Below, piece by piece: positions 1-8,708 of a DNA stretch of 64,000 nt; positions within the stretch are counted from its first letter, which is position 1; each line of letters begins with the position of its first letter. Source of the stretch: Cyclobacteriaceae bacterium. GTDB taxonomy: Bacteria; Bacteroidota; Bacteroidia; Cytophagales; Cyclobacteriaceae. The stretch covers positions 1 through 64,000 of the forward strand of contig JAEUUA010000008.1 of the NCBI GenBank assembly GCA_016787755.1, in the 5' to 3' direction. The translations under genes were made by a program, and so were the position numbers. A model generated the notes under the pieces. That model saw nothing but the letters and a program-made list of their open reading frames with translations. It made no database searches and was not told the DNA's origin.

Positions 1-1
1 C

Positions 2-250
2 ATCAATAACGGGACGTGTGAAAGCACAAGAACTTCTGTCGTTGCTACCATTAACACTCCGCCTGCTGCTCCTACGGCAACCGGAAATGCTGCCTGTGGT
101 TCTTCTGCCATCACGCTCAATGCAGCCGGGGCCGCTGCCGGGCAGTACCGATGGTATACCGTACCCACCGGGGGAACTGCCATTGCCGGACAAACCAATG
201 CCGCGTACACAACGCCTGTGATTGCAAGTACTACGAACTATTATGTGAGC
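2..250 (+). repeat. 83-codon tandem repeat, unit 1
   Basis: First of three in-frame 249-bp units in the surface-protein gene, counted from the INNGTCEST motif. It is nearly identical in DNA to units 2 and 3, which indicates recent duplication or gene conversion. The array probably continues upstream of the window. Confidence 0.9.
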
Positions 251-1372
251 ATCAACAATGGGACGTGTGAAAGCACCCGAACTTTGGTTGTTGCTACCAT
301 TAATACTCCGCCTGCAGCTCCTACAGCAACCGGAAATTCTGCCTGTGGTTCTGCTGCCATCACGCTCAATGCAGCCGGGGCCGCTGCAGGGCAATACCGA
401 TGGTATACCGTACCCACCGGGGGAACTGCCATTGCCGGACAAACCAATGCCGCATACACAACGCCTGTGATTGCAAGTACTACGAACTATTATGTGAGCA
501 TCAATAACGGAACATGTGAAAGCACCCGAACTTTAGTTGTTGCTACCATTAACACTCCGCCTGCTGCTCCTACGGCAACCGGAAATTCTGCCTGCGGTTC
601 TTCAGCTGTTACGCTTTCTGCTGCTGGAGGTGCCACAGGACAGTACAGATGGTACACCGTGCCAACTGGTGGAGTAGCAATTTTAGGAGAAACAAGTAGT
701 ACCTATCAAACCCCAGTTATATCGGCAACCACTACTTATTACGTGAGTATTAACGATGGCATATGTGAGAGTGCCCGCACGGCTGTTACTGCTACAATTT
801 CAATCTGCAATACAATACCGCCTACCATAAATCCCGTACCATTGTCAACAATTGTTTCGGGAATAATTATTTTAGACCTGGTTCCTTTAATTGATGCACC
901 AGGCGGTTTAGTGCTTAACTCAATTGTAATAGTAACTCCCCCAACGAGCGGGGCTTCAGCTTCAATCAATAATGGCATTCTTACCATCGATTATGCCGGT
1001 AAAGTTTTTTCTGGAGATGAATTTATCAAAATCAGAGCCTGCGATTCGAGTGGTCTCTGTTCGGAACAGACCTTTACCATTGAAGTAGCGGGAGACATTA
1101 AGGTTTATAATGGCCTGTCACCTAATAACGATATGCGAAATGAAATTTTATATATCCAGTACATTGATGTAATTCCTGGCATGCAAAAAAATACGGTATC
1201 TATTTACAATCGCTGGGGGAGTAAAGTTTTTGAAACATCGGACTACAATAATTCAACGCGTGTTTTCAAAGGAGTCAATAATAACGGAGATGACCTTCCA
1301 TCAGGTACCTACTTTTATAAAATTACTTTTGATAAGGAAGTTCGAACCGGTTATTTGGTCATTAAGCGTTAG
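2..1372 (+). CDS. Repetitive surface protein with type IX secretion sorting domain (5' end missing)
   Basis: The frame is open from the first bases of the window, so the N-terminus lies upstream. It opens with three almost identical 83-residue Ig-like units and a diverged fourth one; each unit has a WYT..TGG..I.G core and an NYYVSI..G.CES strand. A short linker beginning PPTINPVPLS and a beta-rich segment follow. The last ~90 residues (from IKVYNGLSPNND through YNRWG and LPSGTYFYKI to a terminal GYLVIKR) match the gliding-motility-associated type B C-terminal domain that sends proteins through the type IX system to the cell surface. The likely role is an adhesin or other extracellular protein; the part that would tell the function is outside the window. 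Its stop codon overlaps by two bases the stop codon of the convergent MFS gene. Confidence 0.9.
   Translation: MNNGTCESTRTSVVATINTPPAAPTATGNAACGSSAITLNAAGAAAGQYRWYTVPTGGTAIAGQTNAAYTTPVIASTTNYYVSINNGTCESTRTLVVATINTPPAAPTATGNSACGSAAITLNAAGAAAGQYRWYTVPTGGTAIAGQTNAAYTTPVIASTTNYYVSINNGTCESTRTLVVATINTPPAAPTATGNSACGSSAVTLSAAGGATGQYRWYTVPTGGVAILGETSSTYQTPVISATTTYYVSINDGICESARTAVTATISICNTIPPTINPVPLSTIVSGIIILDLVPLIDAPGGLVLNSIVIVTPPTSGASASINNGILTIDYAGKVFSGDEFIKIRACDSSGLCSEQTFTIEVAGDIKVYNGLSPNNDMRNEILYIQYIDVIPGMQKNTVSIYNRWGSKVFETSDYNNSTRVFKGVNNNGDDLPSGTYFYKITFDKEVRTGYLVIKR
251..499 (+). repeat. 83-codon tandem repeat, unit 2
   Basis: Second 249-bp unit. It differs from unit 1 by scattered single-base changes only, for example in the CGSxAIT and ESTRTxVVA segments. 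Confidence 0.9.
500..748 (+). repeat. 83-codon tandem repeat, unit 3 (diverging)
   Basis: Third unit, same 249-bp period. The first half matches units 1-2, while the second half carries many substitutions (for example GGVAILGETSSTYQTPVI). It leads into a short degenerate fourth unit that ends near base 810. Confidence 0.85.
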
Positions 1373-2604
1373 CCCAAAACAGCTTTTTGTTGTAACACCA
1401 GTTTCTTTTCGCGATGGGTAACTACTTTAGTACCCGTTAAAAGTATGATCAGACTAATGAAGGCGCACCCAAACATAACAGCAATCATGGGCATGGCAGT
1501 AGTATTGTGCAATACACTTACAAGTGCAGAAATGATTCCACCCGCACCAAGCCTCCAACTCCCCATCAAAGCAGAAGCACTCCCAGCCTGTTTACTAAAC
1601 GGTGCCAGCGACAAGGCTGCTGTATTGGGGCCAATCAACCCCTGGCCCGTTAAAAATATAAATAGCATACCGATAAGACTCAACAAACCAAACCAGTTAT
1701 TATAAATTCCCAATACCATCAGCGTTCCTATAATGGTTTGGTAAAAAAGTGCTACCTTAATAATCTCTTCGCTTTTAAATTTCTTTAATAGAAAATGATT
1801 TAGTTGAGTAGATCCAATCATGGCAAAGGCAAGAAAAGCAAAGATCCAACCATACTCTTTTTCACTTACTCCGTAAATATTCATGAACACATCTGAGGAT
1901 CCAGCGATGTATGCAAATGGAGCAGCGGTGGCAAGCCCACCTGCTAAGGTGTAAATGAAAAACTGCGAGTTCCTAAATACAGAATAGAAATTCTTAATTA
2001 CTGCAGCTGGCATTAACGACATGCTTGGATCAGGTGCTTTTCCTGTAGGCAGGAAAAAGTAAACGGCTATGAGAATACCTAATGTAATAATGGCCAGAAT
2101 AATAAATATAGAATGCCATCCAAACACCGCAGTAGTATAGGCACCCAGTGTAGGGGCTACCATAGGTGAAACGGCAATCACTAAAATAATCAGAGAGAGC
2201 GCCTGCGCAGTTTTATTAACCGGGAAAATATCACGCACCAATGCCTGTGCGGCTACAATGCCTGCACACCCTCCAATCGCCTGAAGAAAACGCATCGCGA
2301 TCAGCGAATTAACTGATTCCGTAAAGGCACAACCAATAGACGCAAGAATATAAATGATCAATCCAATGTATAACGGTATTTTCCTTCCAAAGCGATCGAG
2401 AAGCGGACCGTAGAGTAGTTGACCTAATGCAATACCGATTAAATACGAGGTAAGTGAAAGTTGAACCTTATCGATGGAAGTATGTAAATCGATTGCAATG
2501 GCCGGAAACCCAGGTAAGTACATATCAATGGAAAAGGGACTGATGGTTGCCAGGGAACCCAAAATCAAAATGATGAAAAAATAGTACCGGTTTTTGCTTT
2601 TCAT
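1369..2604 (-). CDS. Bcr/CflA-type drug-resistance MFS transporter
   Basis: A ~411-residue, 12-helix major facilitator. The N-terminal block (LGSLATISPFSIDMYLPGFPAIA), the motif-A loop GPLLDRFGRKIPLY after helix 2, and QAIGGCAGIVAAQALVRD are typical of the Bcr/CflA branch, which exports bicyclomycin, chloramphenicol and similar compounds by proton antiport in the inner membrane. The longer frame begins with a TTG at 2616, but that TTG lies inside a perfect TAnnTTTG -7 box read on the minus strand. I therefore place the start at the ATG at 2604. The gene is convergent with the surface protein and divergent from the prolyl oligopeptidase. The substrate cannot be told from sequence. Confidence 0.9.
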   Translation of the reverse strand: MKSKNRYYFFIILILGSLATISPFSIDMYLPGFPAIAIDLHTSIDKVQLSLTSYLIGIALGQLLYGPLLDRFGRKIPLYIGLIIYILASIGCAFTESVNSLIAMRFLQAIGGCAGIVAAQALVRDIFPVNKTAQALSLIILVIAVSPMVAPTLGAYTTAVFGWHSIFIILAIITLGILIAVYFFLPTGKAPDPSMSLMPAAVIKNFYSVFRNSQFFIYTLAGGLATAAPFAYIAGSSDVFMNIYGVSEKEYGWIFAFLAFAMIGSTQLNHFLLKKFKSEEIIKVALFYQTIIGTLMVLGIYNNWFGLLSLIGMLFIFLTGQGLIGPNTAALSLAPFSKQAGSASALMGSWRLGAGGIISALVSVLHNTTAMPMIAVMFGCAFISLIILLTGTKVVTHREKKLVLQQKAVLG

Positions 2605-2613
2605 AAGGCGCTG

Positions 2614-2621
2614 CAAAAATA
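2614..2621 (-). promoter_or_regulatory. Bacteroidota -7 promoter box for the MFS gene
   Basis: Read on the minus strand the site is TATTTTTG, a perfect TAnnTTTG. It ends 9 bases before the chosen ATG at 2604. No TTTG -33 element is evident upstream. Confidence 0.4.
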
Positions 2622-2659
2622 TAAAATGATTGTACGAGGAAAAGTTGAAACCATAACTA

Positions 2660-2700
2660 TTACTAAATAAGTTCCAAATAAAGGAGCAGTTACTAAATAA
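2660..2700. repeat. Direct repeat TTACTAAATAA in a divergent intergenic region
   Basis: Two perfect 11-bp copies lie at 2660-2670 and 2690-2700, exactly 30 bp apart (about three helical turns), between the divergent MFS and oligopeptidase genes. The geometry would suit a dimeric regulator, but the A/T-rich composition makes chance plausible. Confidence 0.4.
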
Positions 2701-2791
2701 ATGTGGATCAATAAAAATAATTGCTCACATGCACCCTTATTGCGCAAGACTCTTTTATCTTTAACCTTCTACTTATGAAGAAACAACCCTT

Positions 2792-4942
2792 ATGAAGAAA
2801 ACTACCCTGCTTTGGATTTTTTCTATCTGTCTGCTAACGGCCTGTAACACTGAAAAAAAAGAAACAGCAGAAGAGTTAAAATCTCCAAAAGCCGAAAAGA
2901 CAGCGACTAAACTCAGTGGCAATCGTATTGACAATTACTATTGGATGAAACTTTCAGACGAACAAAAGAATGCCGCACAAAAAGATGAACAAACGAAAAA
3001 AGTAATCAACTACCTCACAGAAGAGAATGGGTATCTGGCTGCCAAACTGAAGCACACGGAAGCCCTTCAGAAAAAGCTTTATGACGAAATGATTGGACGC
3101 ATTAAACAAACCGATGAGTCGGTGCCTTATAAAGACAATGGCTATTGGTATTACACACGGTATGAGCAAGGTCAGGAATACCCAATCTATTGCCGCAAGA
3201 AAGGATCAATGGAAAGCGATGAAGAAATTCTTCTGAATGTAAATGAAATGGCAAAAGGTCACGATTACTATTCTATTACCGGATTGAGTGTAAGCGAAGA
3301 CAACAATCTACTCGCTTACGCGGAAGATTCAGTAAGCCGCAGAAGATATACCGTTTATGTGAAAGATCTTAAAACCGGTAAACTTGTGGAAGAACCCGTG
3401 CCCAACACGGAAGGTCAGGTTACCTGGGCGAATGACAATAAAACCTATTTCTATACTAAGAAAGATTCGGTAACGCTGCGATCCCGATGGATCATTAAAC
3501 ACAAAGTGGGCTCCTCTTACAAAAGTGATCCTGTAGTGTCTGAAGAGCCCGATGAAACATTCTACACAGGAATCTATAAAACAAAATCAAAAAAGTTTTT
3601 AGTGACCTGGGCGGGCAGCACCCTCACCAATTATTATCAAGTGTTGGATGCCAATACACCGGATGGGAAATTCAAGGAGTTTACGCCACGCGAGCGCGGG
3701 TTAGAATACAATATCGATCATTATAAAGACAAGTTCTATGTAGTCACAAATTGGGATGCCCTAAACTTTCGGTTGATGGAAACGCCCGATACAAAAACTG
3801 CGAAAGCAAACTGGAAAGTTAAAATTATGCATCGCAAAGATACGTTACTGCAAGGTATTGAAATCTTTAAAGACTACATGGTGTTAAGCGAACGTGCCAA
3901 CGCAAACACACTCATGCGTGTTATTGATCAGAGAAGCGGGGCGCATCATTATTTGAATTTTGGAGAACCCGCTTATACCATTTATCCATCCACCAACATA
4001 GAATTTGACACTGAACTTCTTCGCTATGGATATACCTCCATGACTACGCCTAGTTCTACCTACGATTACAACATGAAAACCAAAGAACGTAAACTCTTGA
4101 AACAACAAGAAGTGGTGGGTGGCTACAATTCCGAAGAGTATCAAACCGAAAGACTTTGGGCTACAGCCGATGATGGCACACAAATTCCCATGTCCATCGT
4201 CTATAAGAAAGGAATTAAGAAAGATGGCAACAATCCAACGATGATCTATGGCTACGGATCGTATGGCGCCAGCATGAATCCTTCGTTTTCCTCAACCCGA
4301 TTAAGTTTATTGAACCGTGGCTTCGTATATGCCATTGCTCACATTCGTGGTGGCCAGGAAATGGGACGTCAATGGTATGAAGACGGGAAAATGTTTAAGA
4401 AGAAAAATACGTTTACCGATTTTATTGACTGCTCAGAATTTTTAATCGAAGAGAAGTTTACCAATCCCGAGAAATTGTTTGCCTCTGGCGGCAGTGCCGG
4501 AGGGTTGTTAATGGGCGCTGTGGTTAACATGAGACCTGATTTATACAAAGGAGTGATTGCAGCAGTTCCCTTTGTAGATGTAGTAACTACTATGGAAGAC
4601 GAATCTATCCCACTAACAACCGGTGAGTTTGATGAGTGGGGTAATCCTAAAAATCCTGAGTCGTATATGTACATGTTGGATTACTCACCATACGATCAGG
4701 TGAAACCGCAGAACTATCCAAACATGCTGGTGACTACAGGCTTTCACGATTCGCAAGTGCAGTATTGGGAACCAGCCAAGTGGGTAGCCAAGCTTCGAGA
4801 ATTAAAAACTGATAACAACACCCTGTTGTTACGCACCAACATGGAGACCGGGCATGGTGGAACTACCGGAAGGTTTAAAGTATATAAAGAAGCAGCGCAG
4901 GAGTATGCATTTATACTTGACCTGGCAGGTATAAAAGAATAA
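2792..4942 (+). CDS. Prolyl oligopeptidase family (S9A, oligopeptidase B-like) lipoprotein
   Basis: A 716-residue serine peptidase with a lipoprotein signal (LLTAC, lipid on Cys 18), so anchored in the envelope and probably periplasmic. The N-terminal half is the beta-propeller that limits access to short peptides. The C-terminal alpha/beta hydrolase has IRGGQEMGRQWYEDGK, then the nucleophile Ser 568 in GGSAGG, Asp 653 in HDSQVQYWEPAKW and His 688 in ETGHGG. These motifs are those of oligopeptidase B / prolyl endopeptidase; the basic-residue preference of oligopeptidase B is not proven here. The ATG at 2792 overlaps the TGA of a 6-codon upstream reading frame. The gene is tail-to-tail with pyrD, one base apart. 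Confidence 0.93.
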   Translation: MKKTTLLWIFSICLLTACNTEKKETAEELKSPKAEKTATKLSGNRIDNYYWMKLSDEQKNAAQKDEQTKKVINYLTEENGYLAAKLKHTEALQKKLYDEMIGRIKQTDESVPYKDNGYWYYTRYEQGQEYPIYCRKKGSMESDEEILLNVNEMAKGHDYYSITGLSVSEDNNLLAYAEDSVSRRRYTVYVKDLKTGKLVEEPVPNTEGQVTWANDNKTYFYTKKDSVTLRSRWIIKHKVGSSYKSDPVVSEEPDETFYTGIYKTKSKKFLVTWAGSTLTNYYQVLDANTPDGKFKEFTPRERGLEYNIDHYKDKFYVVTNWDALNFRLMETPDTKTAKANWKVKIMHRKDTLLQGIEIFKDYMVLSERANANTLMRVIDQRSGAHHYLNFGEPAYTIYPSTNIEFDTELLRYGYTSMTTPSSTYDYNMKTKERKLLKQQEVVGGYNSEEYQTERLWATADDGTQIPMSIVYKKGIKKDGNNPTMIYGYGSYGASMNPSFSSTRLSLLNRGFVYAIAHIRGGQEMGRQWYEDGKMFKKKNTFTDFIDCSEFLIEEKFTNPEKLFASGGSAGGLLMGAVVNMRPDLYKGVIAAVPFVDVVTTMEDESIPLTTGEFDEWGNPKNPESYMYMLDYSPYDQVKPQNYPNMLVTTGFHDSQVQYWEPAKWVAKLRELKTDNNTLLLRTNMETGHGGTTGRFKVYKEAAQEYAFILDLAGIKE

Positions 4943-4943
4943 G

Positions 4944-5978
4944 TTATTCAATCTGGAGTAAGGCACGATTAATCCGCCTCACAAAACCAGGACCCTCATA
5001 AATAAAGCCGGTGTAGATCTGAACAAGATCTGCTCCGGCTTGTAGTTTTTCAAGCGCATCTTCCGGAGTCATGATGCCCCCTACCCCAATGATTGGAAAA
5101 TCTTTACCCAGATTGGATCGTAAAAATGTTATCACTTCTGTTGCGCGCATGGTCAATGGTTTGCCACTCAATCCGCCATTTCCAATGGAAGAAATAGTTT
5201 TATCGTCTGTTATTAACCCTTCGCGGGAAATAGTAGTATTGGTTGCAATAACACCATCGGTTTTTGTTTCCAATAAAATCTCGACCACATCGTGTAGCTG
5301 AGATTCATTTAAATCGGGAGCGATTTTTAATAAAATCGGTTTAGGTTTTTCCTTTAGTTGATTAAGTGCCTTAACCGAATTCAATAATTTTTTGAGTGGC
5401 TCTTTCTCTTGCAGTTCACGTAAGTTGGGCGTGTTAGGAGAACTCACATTCACAACAAAATAATCTACGTAAGGATAAAGAGTTTCAAAACAGTATGCAT
5501 AATCTTCAAACGCAGTTTCATTGGGAGTAATTTTGTTCTTACCAATATTCCCACCCACAATAATTTTTGATTTTCTGGCCTGCAACCGTTTTACCGCTCC
5601 ATCTGCACCCTTATTATTGAACCCCATTCTATTAATGATAGCTTGGTCCGCTGGCAAACGAAACAGTCTTGGCTTTTCGTTTCCGGGTTGGGGTTTAGGA
5701 GTGAGGGTTCCAATCTCAATAAATCCAAAACCAAATGCAGCGAGCTCATCAATGAGCACCGCGTCTTTATCAAAACCTGCAGCAAGGCCCACCGGATTAG
5801 GAAATGTGAGTCCTAAAATTTTTCTTTCAAGTTTTTGATTTTTGAGAACGAACAACGTGCGAATTAATACCAACGCACCGGGTACTACACCAATAAATTT
5901 AAGGAGCTTAAATGTTGCATGATGAATTGACTCCGGAGGAAAAAGAAAAAGGATGGGCCGGAGAAAAAATCTATACAT
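4944..5978 (-). CDS. pyrD: Dihydroorotate dehydrogenase (quinone), class 2
   Basis: Oxidises dihydroorotate to orotate in pyrimidine synthesis, passing electrons to membrane quinone. The chosen start ([11 protein letters not shown] at 5978) gives 344 residues, close to the usual class 2 length, with the amphipathic N-terminal helix that marks membrane-bound enzymes. The frame is open to 6044 but that would overlap the upstream gene. Visible motifs are [10 protein letters not shown], the catalytic-serine segment [31 protein letters not shown] and the FMN-phosphate motif IGVGGI. It lies 10 bp downstream of the DUF4136 gene on the same strand and may be cotranscribed with it. Confidence 0.96.
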   Translation of the reverse strand: MYRFFLRPILFLFPPESIHHATFKLLKFIGVVPGALVLIRTLFVLKNQKLERKILGLTFPNPVGLAAGFDKDAVLIDELAAFGFGFIEIGTLTPKPQPGNEKPRLFRLPADQAIINRMGFNNKGADGAVKRLQARKSKIIVGGNIGKNKITPNETAFEDYAYCFETLYPYVDYFVVNVSSPNTPNLRELQEKEPLKKLLNSVKALNQLKEKPKPILLKIAPDLNESQLHDVVEILLETKTDGVIATNTTISREGLITDDKTISSIGNGGLSGKPLTMRATEVITFLRSNLGKDFPIIGVGGIMTPEDALEKLQAGADLVQIYTGFIYEGPGFVRRINRALLQIE

Positions 5979-5988
5979 GAAAAAATAA

Positions 5989-6516
5989 TTACTTCTTTTT
6001 CTTCTTAGTTGGTTTAGGGTACTTCCTAAATCCCTTCTCAACAATCTGACCGATCATTCGTTCACCACCCGTTGCCGACATATCTGAAGTGGCATTAATG
6101 CGCCATACCAATAGCTTACTCCTATCATTTAAATCTATAATGAGACTGCCCTGACGATAATCCCGTATATAAGTGCGGTCATTAGACCCTGGAGTCAATC
6201 CCATAGGGCCAACATCTCCCGTTGCGCTGCGCGCAAGCGATCCTGCCACATAGGAAACTACCAAGTCAGAGGATGAATCTACCAAGGTTAGTGCACGCAT
6301 CTCGAGTTCACGCCTGATTGCATTTCGAATCCATTTTTCAATATCCTTCTCATTGCTTTGCTGTTGGTCTTTGGGGGTTATGATTTCACCTTCACCAAAA
6401 CGAAAGGTTTTGTATTGACTAAAGTCGCGGTTTTTATCAAACTCCACTTTTAACTCCTGGCCAAAACCGATGGAGGAGATCAACATGAGTGCGAAAAGAA
6501 TTGTATTTCTAATCAT
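5989..6516 (-). CDS. DUF4136-domain exported protein
   Basis: About 175 residues from the ATG at 6516, beginning with a clear signal peptide ([19 protein letters not shown]). The mature part opens with [17 protein letters not shown], the typical start of DUF4136 proteins, followed by an alpha/beta segment and a basic KKKKK tail. The family has no established function; many members are small envelope proteins or lipoproteins. This one lacks a lipobox Cys, so it is probably soluble in the periplasm. It sits directly upstream of pyrD. Confidence 0.8.
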   Translation of the reverse strand: MIRNTILFALMLISSIGFGQELKVEFDKNRDFSQYKTFRFGEGEIITPKDQQQSNEKDIEKWIRNAIRRELEMRALTLVDSSSDLVVSYVAGSLARSATGDVGPMGLTPGSNDRTYIRDYRQGSLIIDLNDRSKLLVWRINATSDMSATGGERMIGQIVEKGFRKYPKPTKKKKK

Positions 6517-6572
6517 GTAACAAAGGTAATGAAACTGCATGAGGAATTGGCCATGAACAACCAGTTTGTGAA

Positions 6573-7475
6573 TTAACTGCGCGGATGAAAATCCTGGATT
6601 ACCTGACGCAGATAATCCCGATCCAAATGAGTATAAATTTCAGTGGTGGTAATCGATTCATGACCCAGCATCTCTTGCACAGCACGCAAATCAGCGCCTC
6701 CTTCTATTAAGTGCGTAGCAAACGAATGACGGAAAGTGTGCGGACCAATTGTTTTACGAAGTCCGATCTTAGCCGCCAATTCTTTAATAATCATAAAGAT
6801 CATTACCCTTGTTAATTTTTTTCCCCTCCGATTCAGAAACACATTACTTTCTGAACCTTTTTGAACTGGCACATGAACCCGAATCTCTTCCAAATAAATT
6901 TTCAAAAACTTGAGTGCATCTTTTCCAACCGGCACCAATCGTTCTTTATTTCCTTTTCCTATCACGCGCAAAAACCCAACATCGAAATAAACATTACCCA
7001 CTTTTAAATCTACTAACTCTGAAACGCGAAGACCTGAGCAATACAGTATTTCTAACATGGCACGATTGCGTCCCCCTTCTGGTGTTGAGAGATCTATCGC
7101 ATCAAACAATTTCACGATCTCTGCATACTCTAAGGTATCAGGAAGTTTCCTCCCTAATTTGGGGCCTTCCAATAGCGTGGTAGGATCTTTCACAATGATT
7201 TCCTCAAAAAGGAGATACTTATAAAATGCTTTTACTCCTGAAAGAATCCGCGCCTGACTATACGCACTCATCCCGAGCTCGCTGATACACTGAACGAACG
7301 CCTGCAAATGCTTTGATGAAACAAGCAAGGGACTGATCCCCGCATAGTTCAATTCAATAAACTGTGCTAGTTTTTCCACATCGCGCACGTACGCCTGAAT
7401 AGAGTTTTCAGAGAGCGATCGCTCTAACTTAAGGTAGTTCCCAAAATGTTTAATATGACTTTCCCAGTTCTTCAC
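6573..7475 (-). CDS. xerD: Site-specific tyrosine recombinase XerD
   Basis: Chromosome-dimer resolution recombinase. The N-terminal SAM-like domain has YLKLERSLSENSIQAY. The catalytic domain carries the first Arg in CSGLRVSELVDL, the HTFRHSFATHLIEGGADL block, LGHESITTTEIYTH and the Tyr nucleophile in that last segment. The longest frame starts with a TTG at 7490. The GTG at 7475 gives MKNWESHIKHF and 300 residues, which fits the XerD length better, so I prefer it. It is divergent from aroQ with only ~35 bp between starts. No phage or integron context is seen, so a housekeeping role is likely. Confidence 0.92.
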   Translation of the reverse strand: MKNWESHIKHFGNYLKLERSLSENSIQAYVRDVEKLAQFIELNYAGISPLLVSSKHLQAFVQCISELGMSAYSQARILSGVKAFYKYLLFEEIIVKDPTTLLEGPKLGRKLPDTLEYAEIVKLFDAIDLSTPEGGRNRAMLEILYCSGLRVSELVDLKVGNVYFDVGFLRVIGKGNKERLVPVGKDALKFLKIYLEEIRVHVPVQKGSESNVFLNRRGKKLTRVMIFMIIKELAAKIGLRKTIGPHTFRHSFATHLIEGGADLRAVQEMLGHESITTTEIYTHLDRDYLRQVIQDFHPRS

Positions 7476-7509
7476 TTCACAAATGTGCAAATTATTTTAA
7501 CTTCGAAGC

Positions 7510-7938
7510 ATGAAGATCCAGATCATCAACGGTCCTAACCTGAACTTGCTTGGCAAACGTGAACCCGAAACTTATGGGATACAACCTTTTGGAGAGTTTT
7601 TTGATAGCCTGAAATCCAGATTTCCTGAGATCATCTTATCCTATTATCAATCCAATGTAGAAGGTGAACTGATCAACAAGCTACATGAAGTTGGTTTTGA
7701 AGCAGACGGAATAATTTTGAATGCCGGAGCATATACTCATACATCAGTTGCAATTCACGATGCGATAGCCGCCATAACGACTCCAGTAGTTGAAGTTCAT
7801 ATTTCCAATGTGTATGCCCGTGAGGAATTCAGGCACGTGAGCTTAATCACAGCTAAGTGTGCGGGATTAATTACCGGGTTTGGCATGGAAGGATATGCCA
7901 TGGCAATCGGATACCTTATTCAAAAAAAGAAGACTTAA
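7510..7938 (+). CDS. aroQ: 3-Dehydroquinate dehydratase, type II
   Basis: Shikimate-pathway step 3, in the cytoplasm. A 142-residue protein of normal length for the dodecameric type II family. Visible motifs are NGPNLNLLGKREPETYG at the N-terminus with the catalytic Tyr, NAGAYTHTSVAIHDA, and EVHISNVYAREEFRH. aroB and aroA lie together about 33 kb downstream, so the pathway is scattered. A hairpin terminator follows. Confidence 0.97.
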   Translation: MKIQIINGPNLNLLGKREPETYGIQPFGEFFDSLKSRFPEIILSYYQSNVEGELINKLHEVGFEADGIILNAGAYTHTSVAIHDAIAAITTPVVEVHISNVYAREEFRHVSLITAKCAGLITGFGMEGYAMAIGYLIQKKKT

Positions 7939-7976
7939 TAAATTTGACTCAACCACCACAAATAATATTTTAATAG

Positions 7977-8010
7977 AAAAGACGGCATCTATTTTTGATG
8001 GCCGTCTTTT
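7977..8010 (+). terminator. Rho-independent terminator after aroQ
   Basis: The arms AAAAGACGGC (7977-7986) and GCCGTCTTTT (8001-8010) pair, and an inner ATC/GAT extends the stem past one bulged G. A T-run follows the stem on the plus strand. The A-run on the left side means it could also serve the convergent gene on the minus strand. Confidence 0.85.
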
Positions 8011-8046
8011 ACTATACAGTGAATTCCATGAAAGAATTATCTCCTC

Positions 8047-8523
8047 TTATGACTTTCCGGGTCCATCGGTTCCTCCACCTGTATTTGTTGGGCCTGTTTT
8101 AGGCAACCAACTCCCTTCAAACTTGAATTTTATTTTACCTTGGTAATCTGCGCAATAAATGGCTACCCGATCTAATGTGGCATTCACTTCATTTTGGTCA
8201 AGGTCAGCAGCTTCACGTAAAAACATGACATACGTCCAGTCTCCTTTTTTGCAAATCCATGAACCAAACAAAAGTCCATTGATTTCAAGTAAATTTTGAT
8301 AAAAAGATTCCTGATTTTTATCGGGTATGATTACCAGCGGGCTCATCACCTGAAAATACCAACGATCAGGATTGTTGGCAAAATTGAATACATCAATCCA
8401 AACAGACACCCCTTTATAGGTGATTGACCACTGACCGGGTTTTTCGCCACGGCATGCTACCGGGTCGACTTTAAGGGCTGCAAGACTCGCTTCTACTAAA
8501 ACGGAGGTTTGGTTAAAATCCAT
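8047..8523 (-). CDS. YbjN/CesT-like small cytoplasmic protein
   Basis: 158 residues, no signal peptide or membrane segment. The alpha/beta pattern (VWIDVFNFANNPDRWYFQVMSPLVIIP, FYQNLLEINGLLFGSWICKKGDWTYVMFLREAADLDQNEV) resembles the YbjN / type III chaperone-like fold, where members bind partner proteins. The C-terminal 15 residues are a flexible Gly/Thr-rich tail (TNTGGGTDGPGKS). No partner gene is evident next to it. Family placement is by pattern only. Confidence 0.65.
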   Translation of the reverse strand: MDFNQTSVLVEASLAALKVDPVACRGEKPGQWSITYKGVSVWIDVFNFANNPDRWYFQVMSPLVIIPDKNQESFYQNLLEINGLLFGSWICKKGDWTYVMFLREAADLDQNEVNATLDRVAIYCADYQGKIKFKFEGSWLPKTGPTNTGGGTDGPGKS

Positions 8524-8661
8524 AATTCTAGCTTTTTTAAGATGTTAAAAATTTATTTTTGGAGCGCAGTCAAAGCCTCCGTCTACCGAAAATAATAAAA
8601 TTGAAATTGTTTAATCAACTACGCTCCGATAATTTACCCAAGTGGCCAAGAAAGCGAAAAT

Positions 8662-8691
8662 GTTGGGTGTTTTCGGATTTGACTACCTTTG
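8662..8691 (+). promoter_or_regulatory. Bacteroidota-type promoter before the class V aminotransferase
   Basis: A perfect -7 box TACCTTTG (8684-8691) has a weak GTTG -33 element about 18 bases upstream (8662-8665). The -7 box ends 17 bases before the ATG at 8709. Confidence 0.5.
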
Positions 8692-8708
8692 AAACTAGCC
8701 TTAATTAA

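Noticed and set aside
218..470. Additional plus- and minus-strand frames within the repeat region of the surface protein
   Set aside because: They are produced by the same 249-bp repeat read in other frames. Their products are low-complexity (Leu/Pro/Gln-rich) and duplicated with the repeat.
6573..7475. Integrase of a mobile element
   Set aside because: The sequence is XerD-like, flanked by housekeeping genes, with no att repeats, tRNA or phage genes nearby.
7880..8146. 88-residue plus-strand frame after aroQ
   Set aside because: It overlaps the end of aroQ, runs through the terminator hairpin and lies antisense to the YbjN-like gene. No signal or motif.
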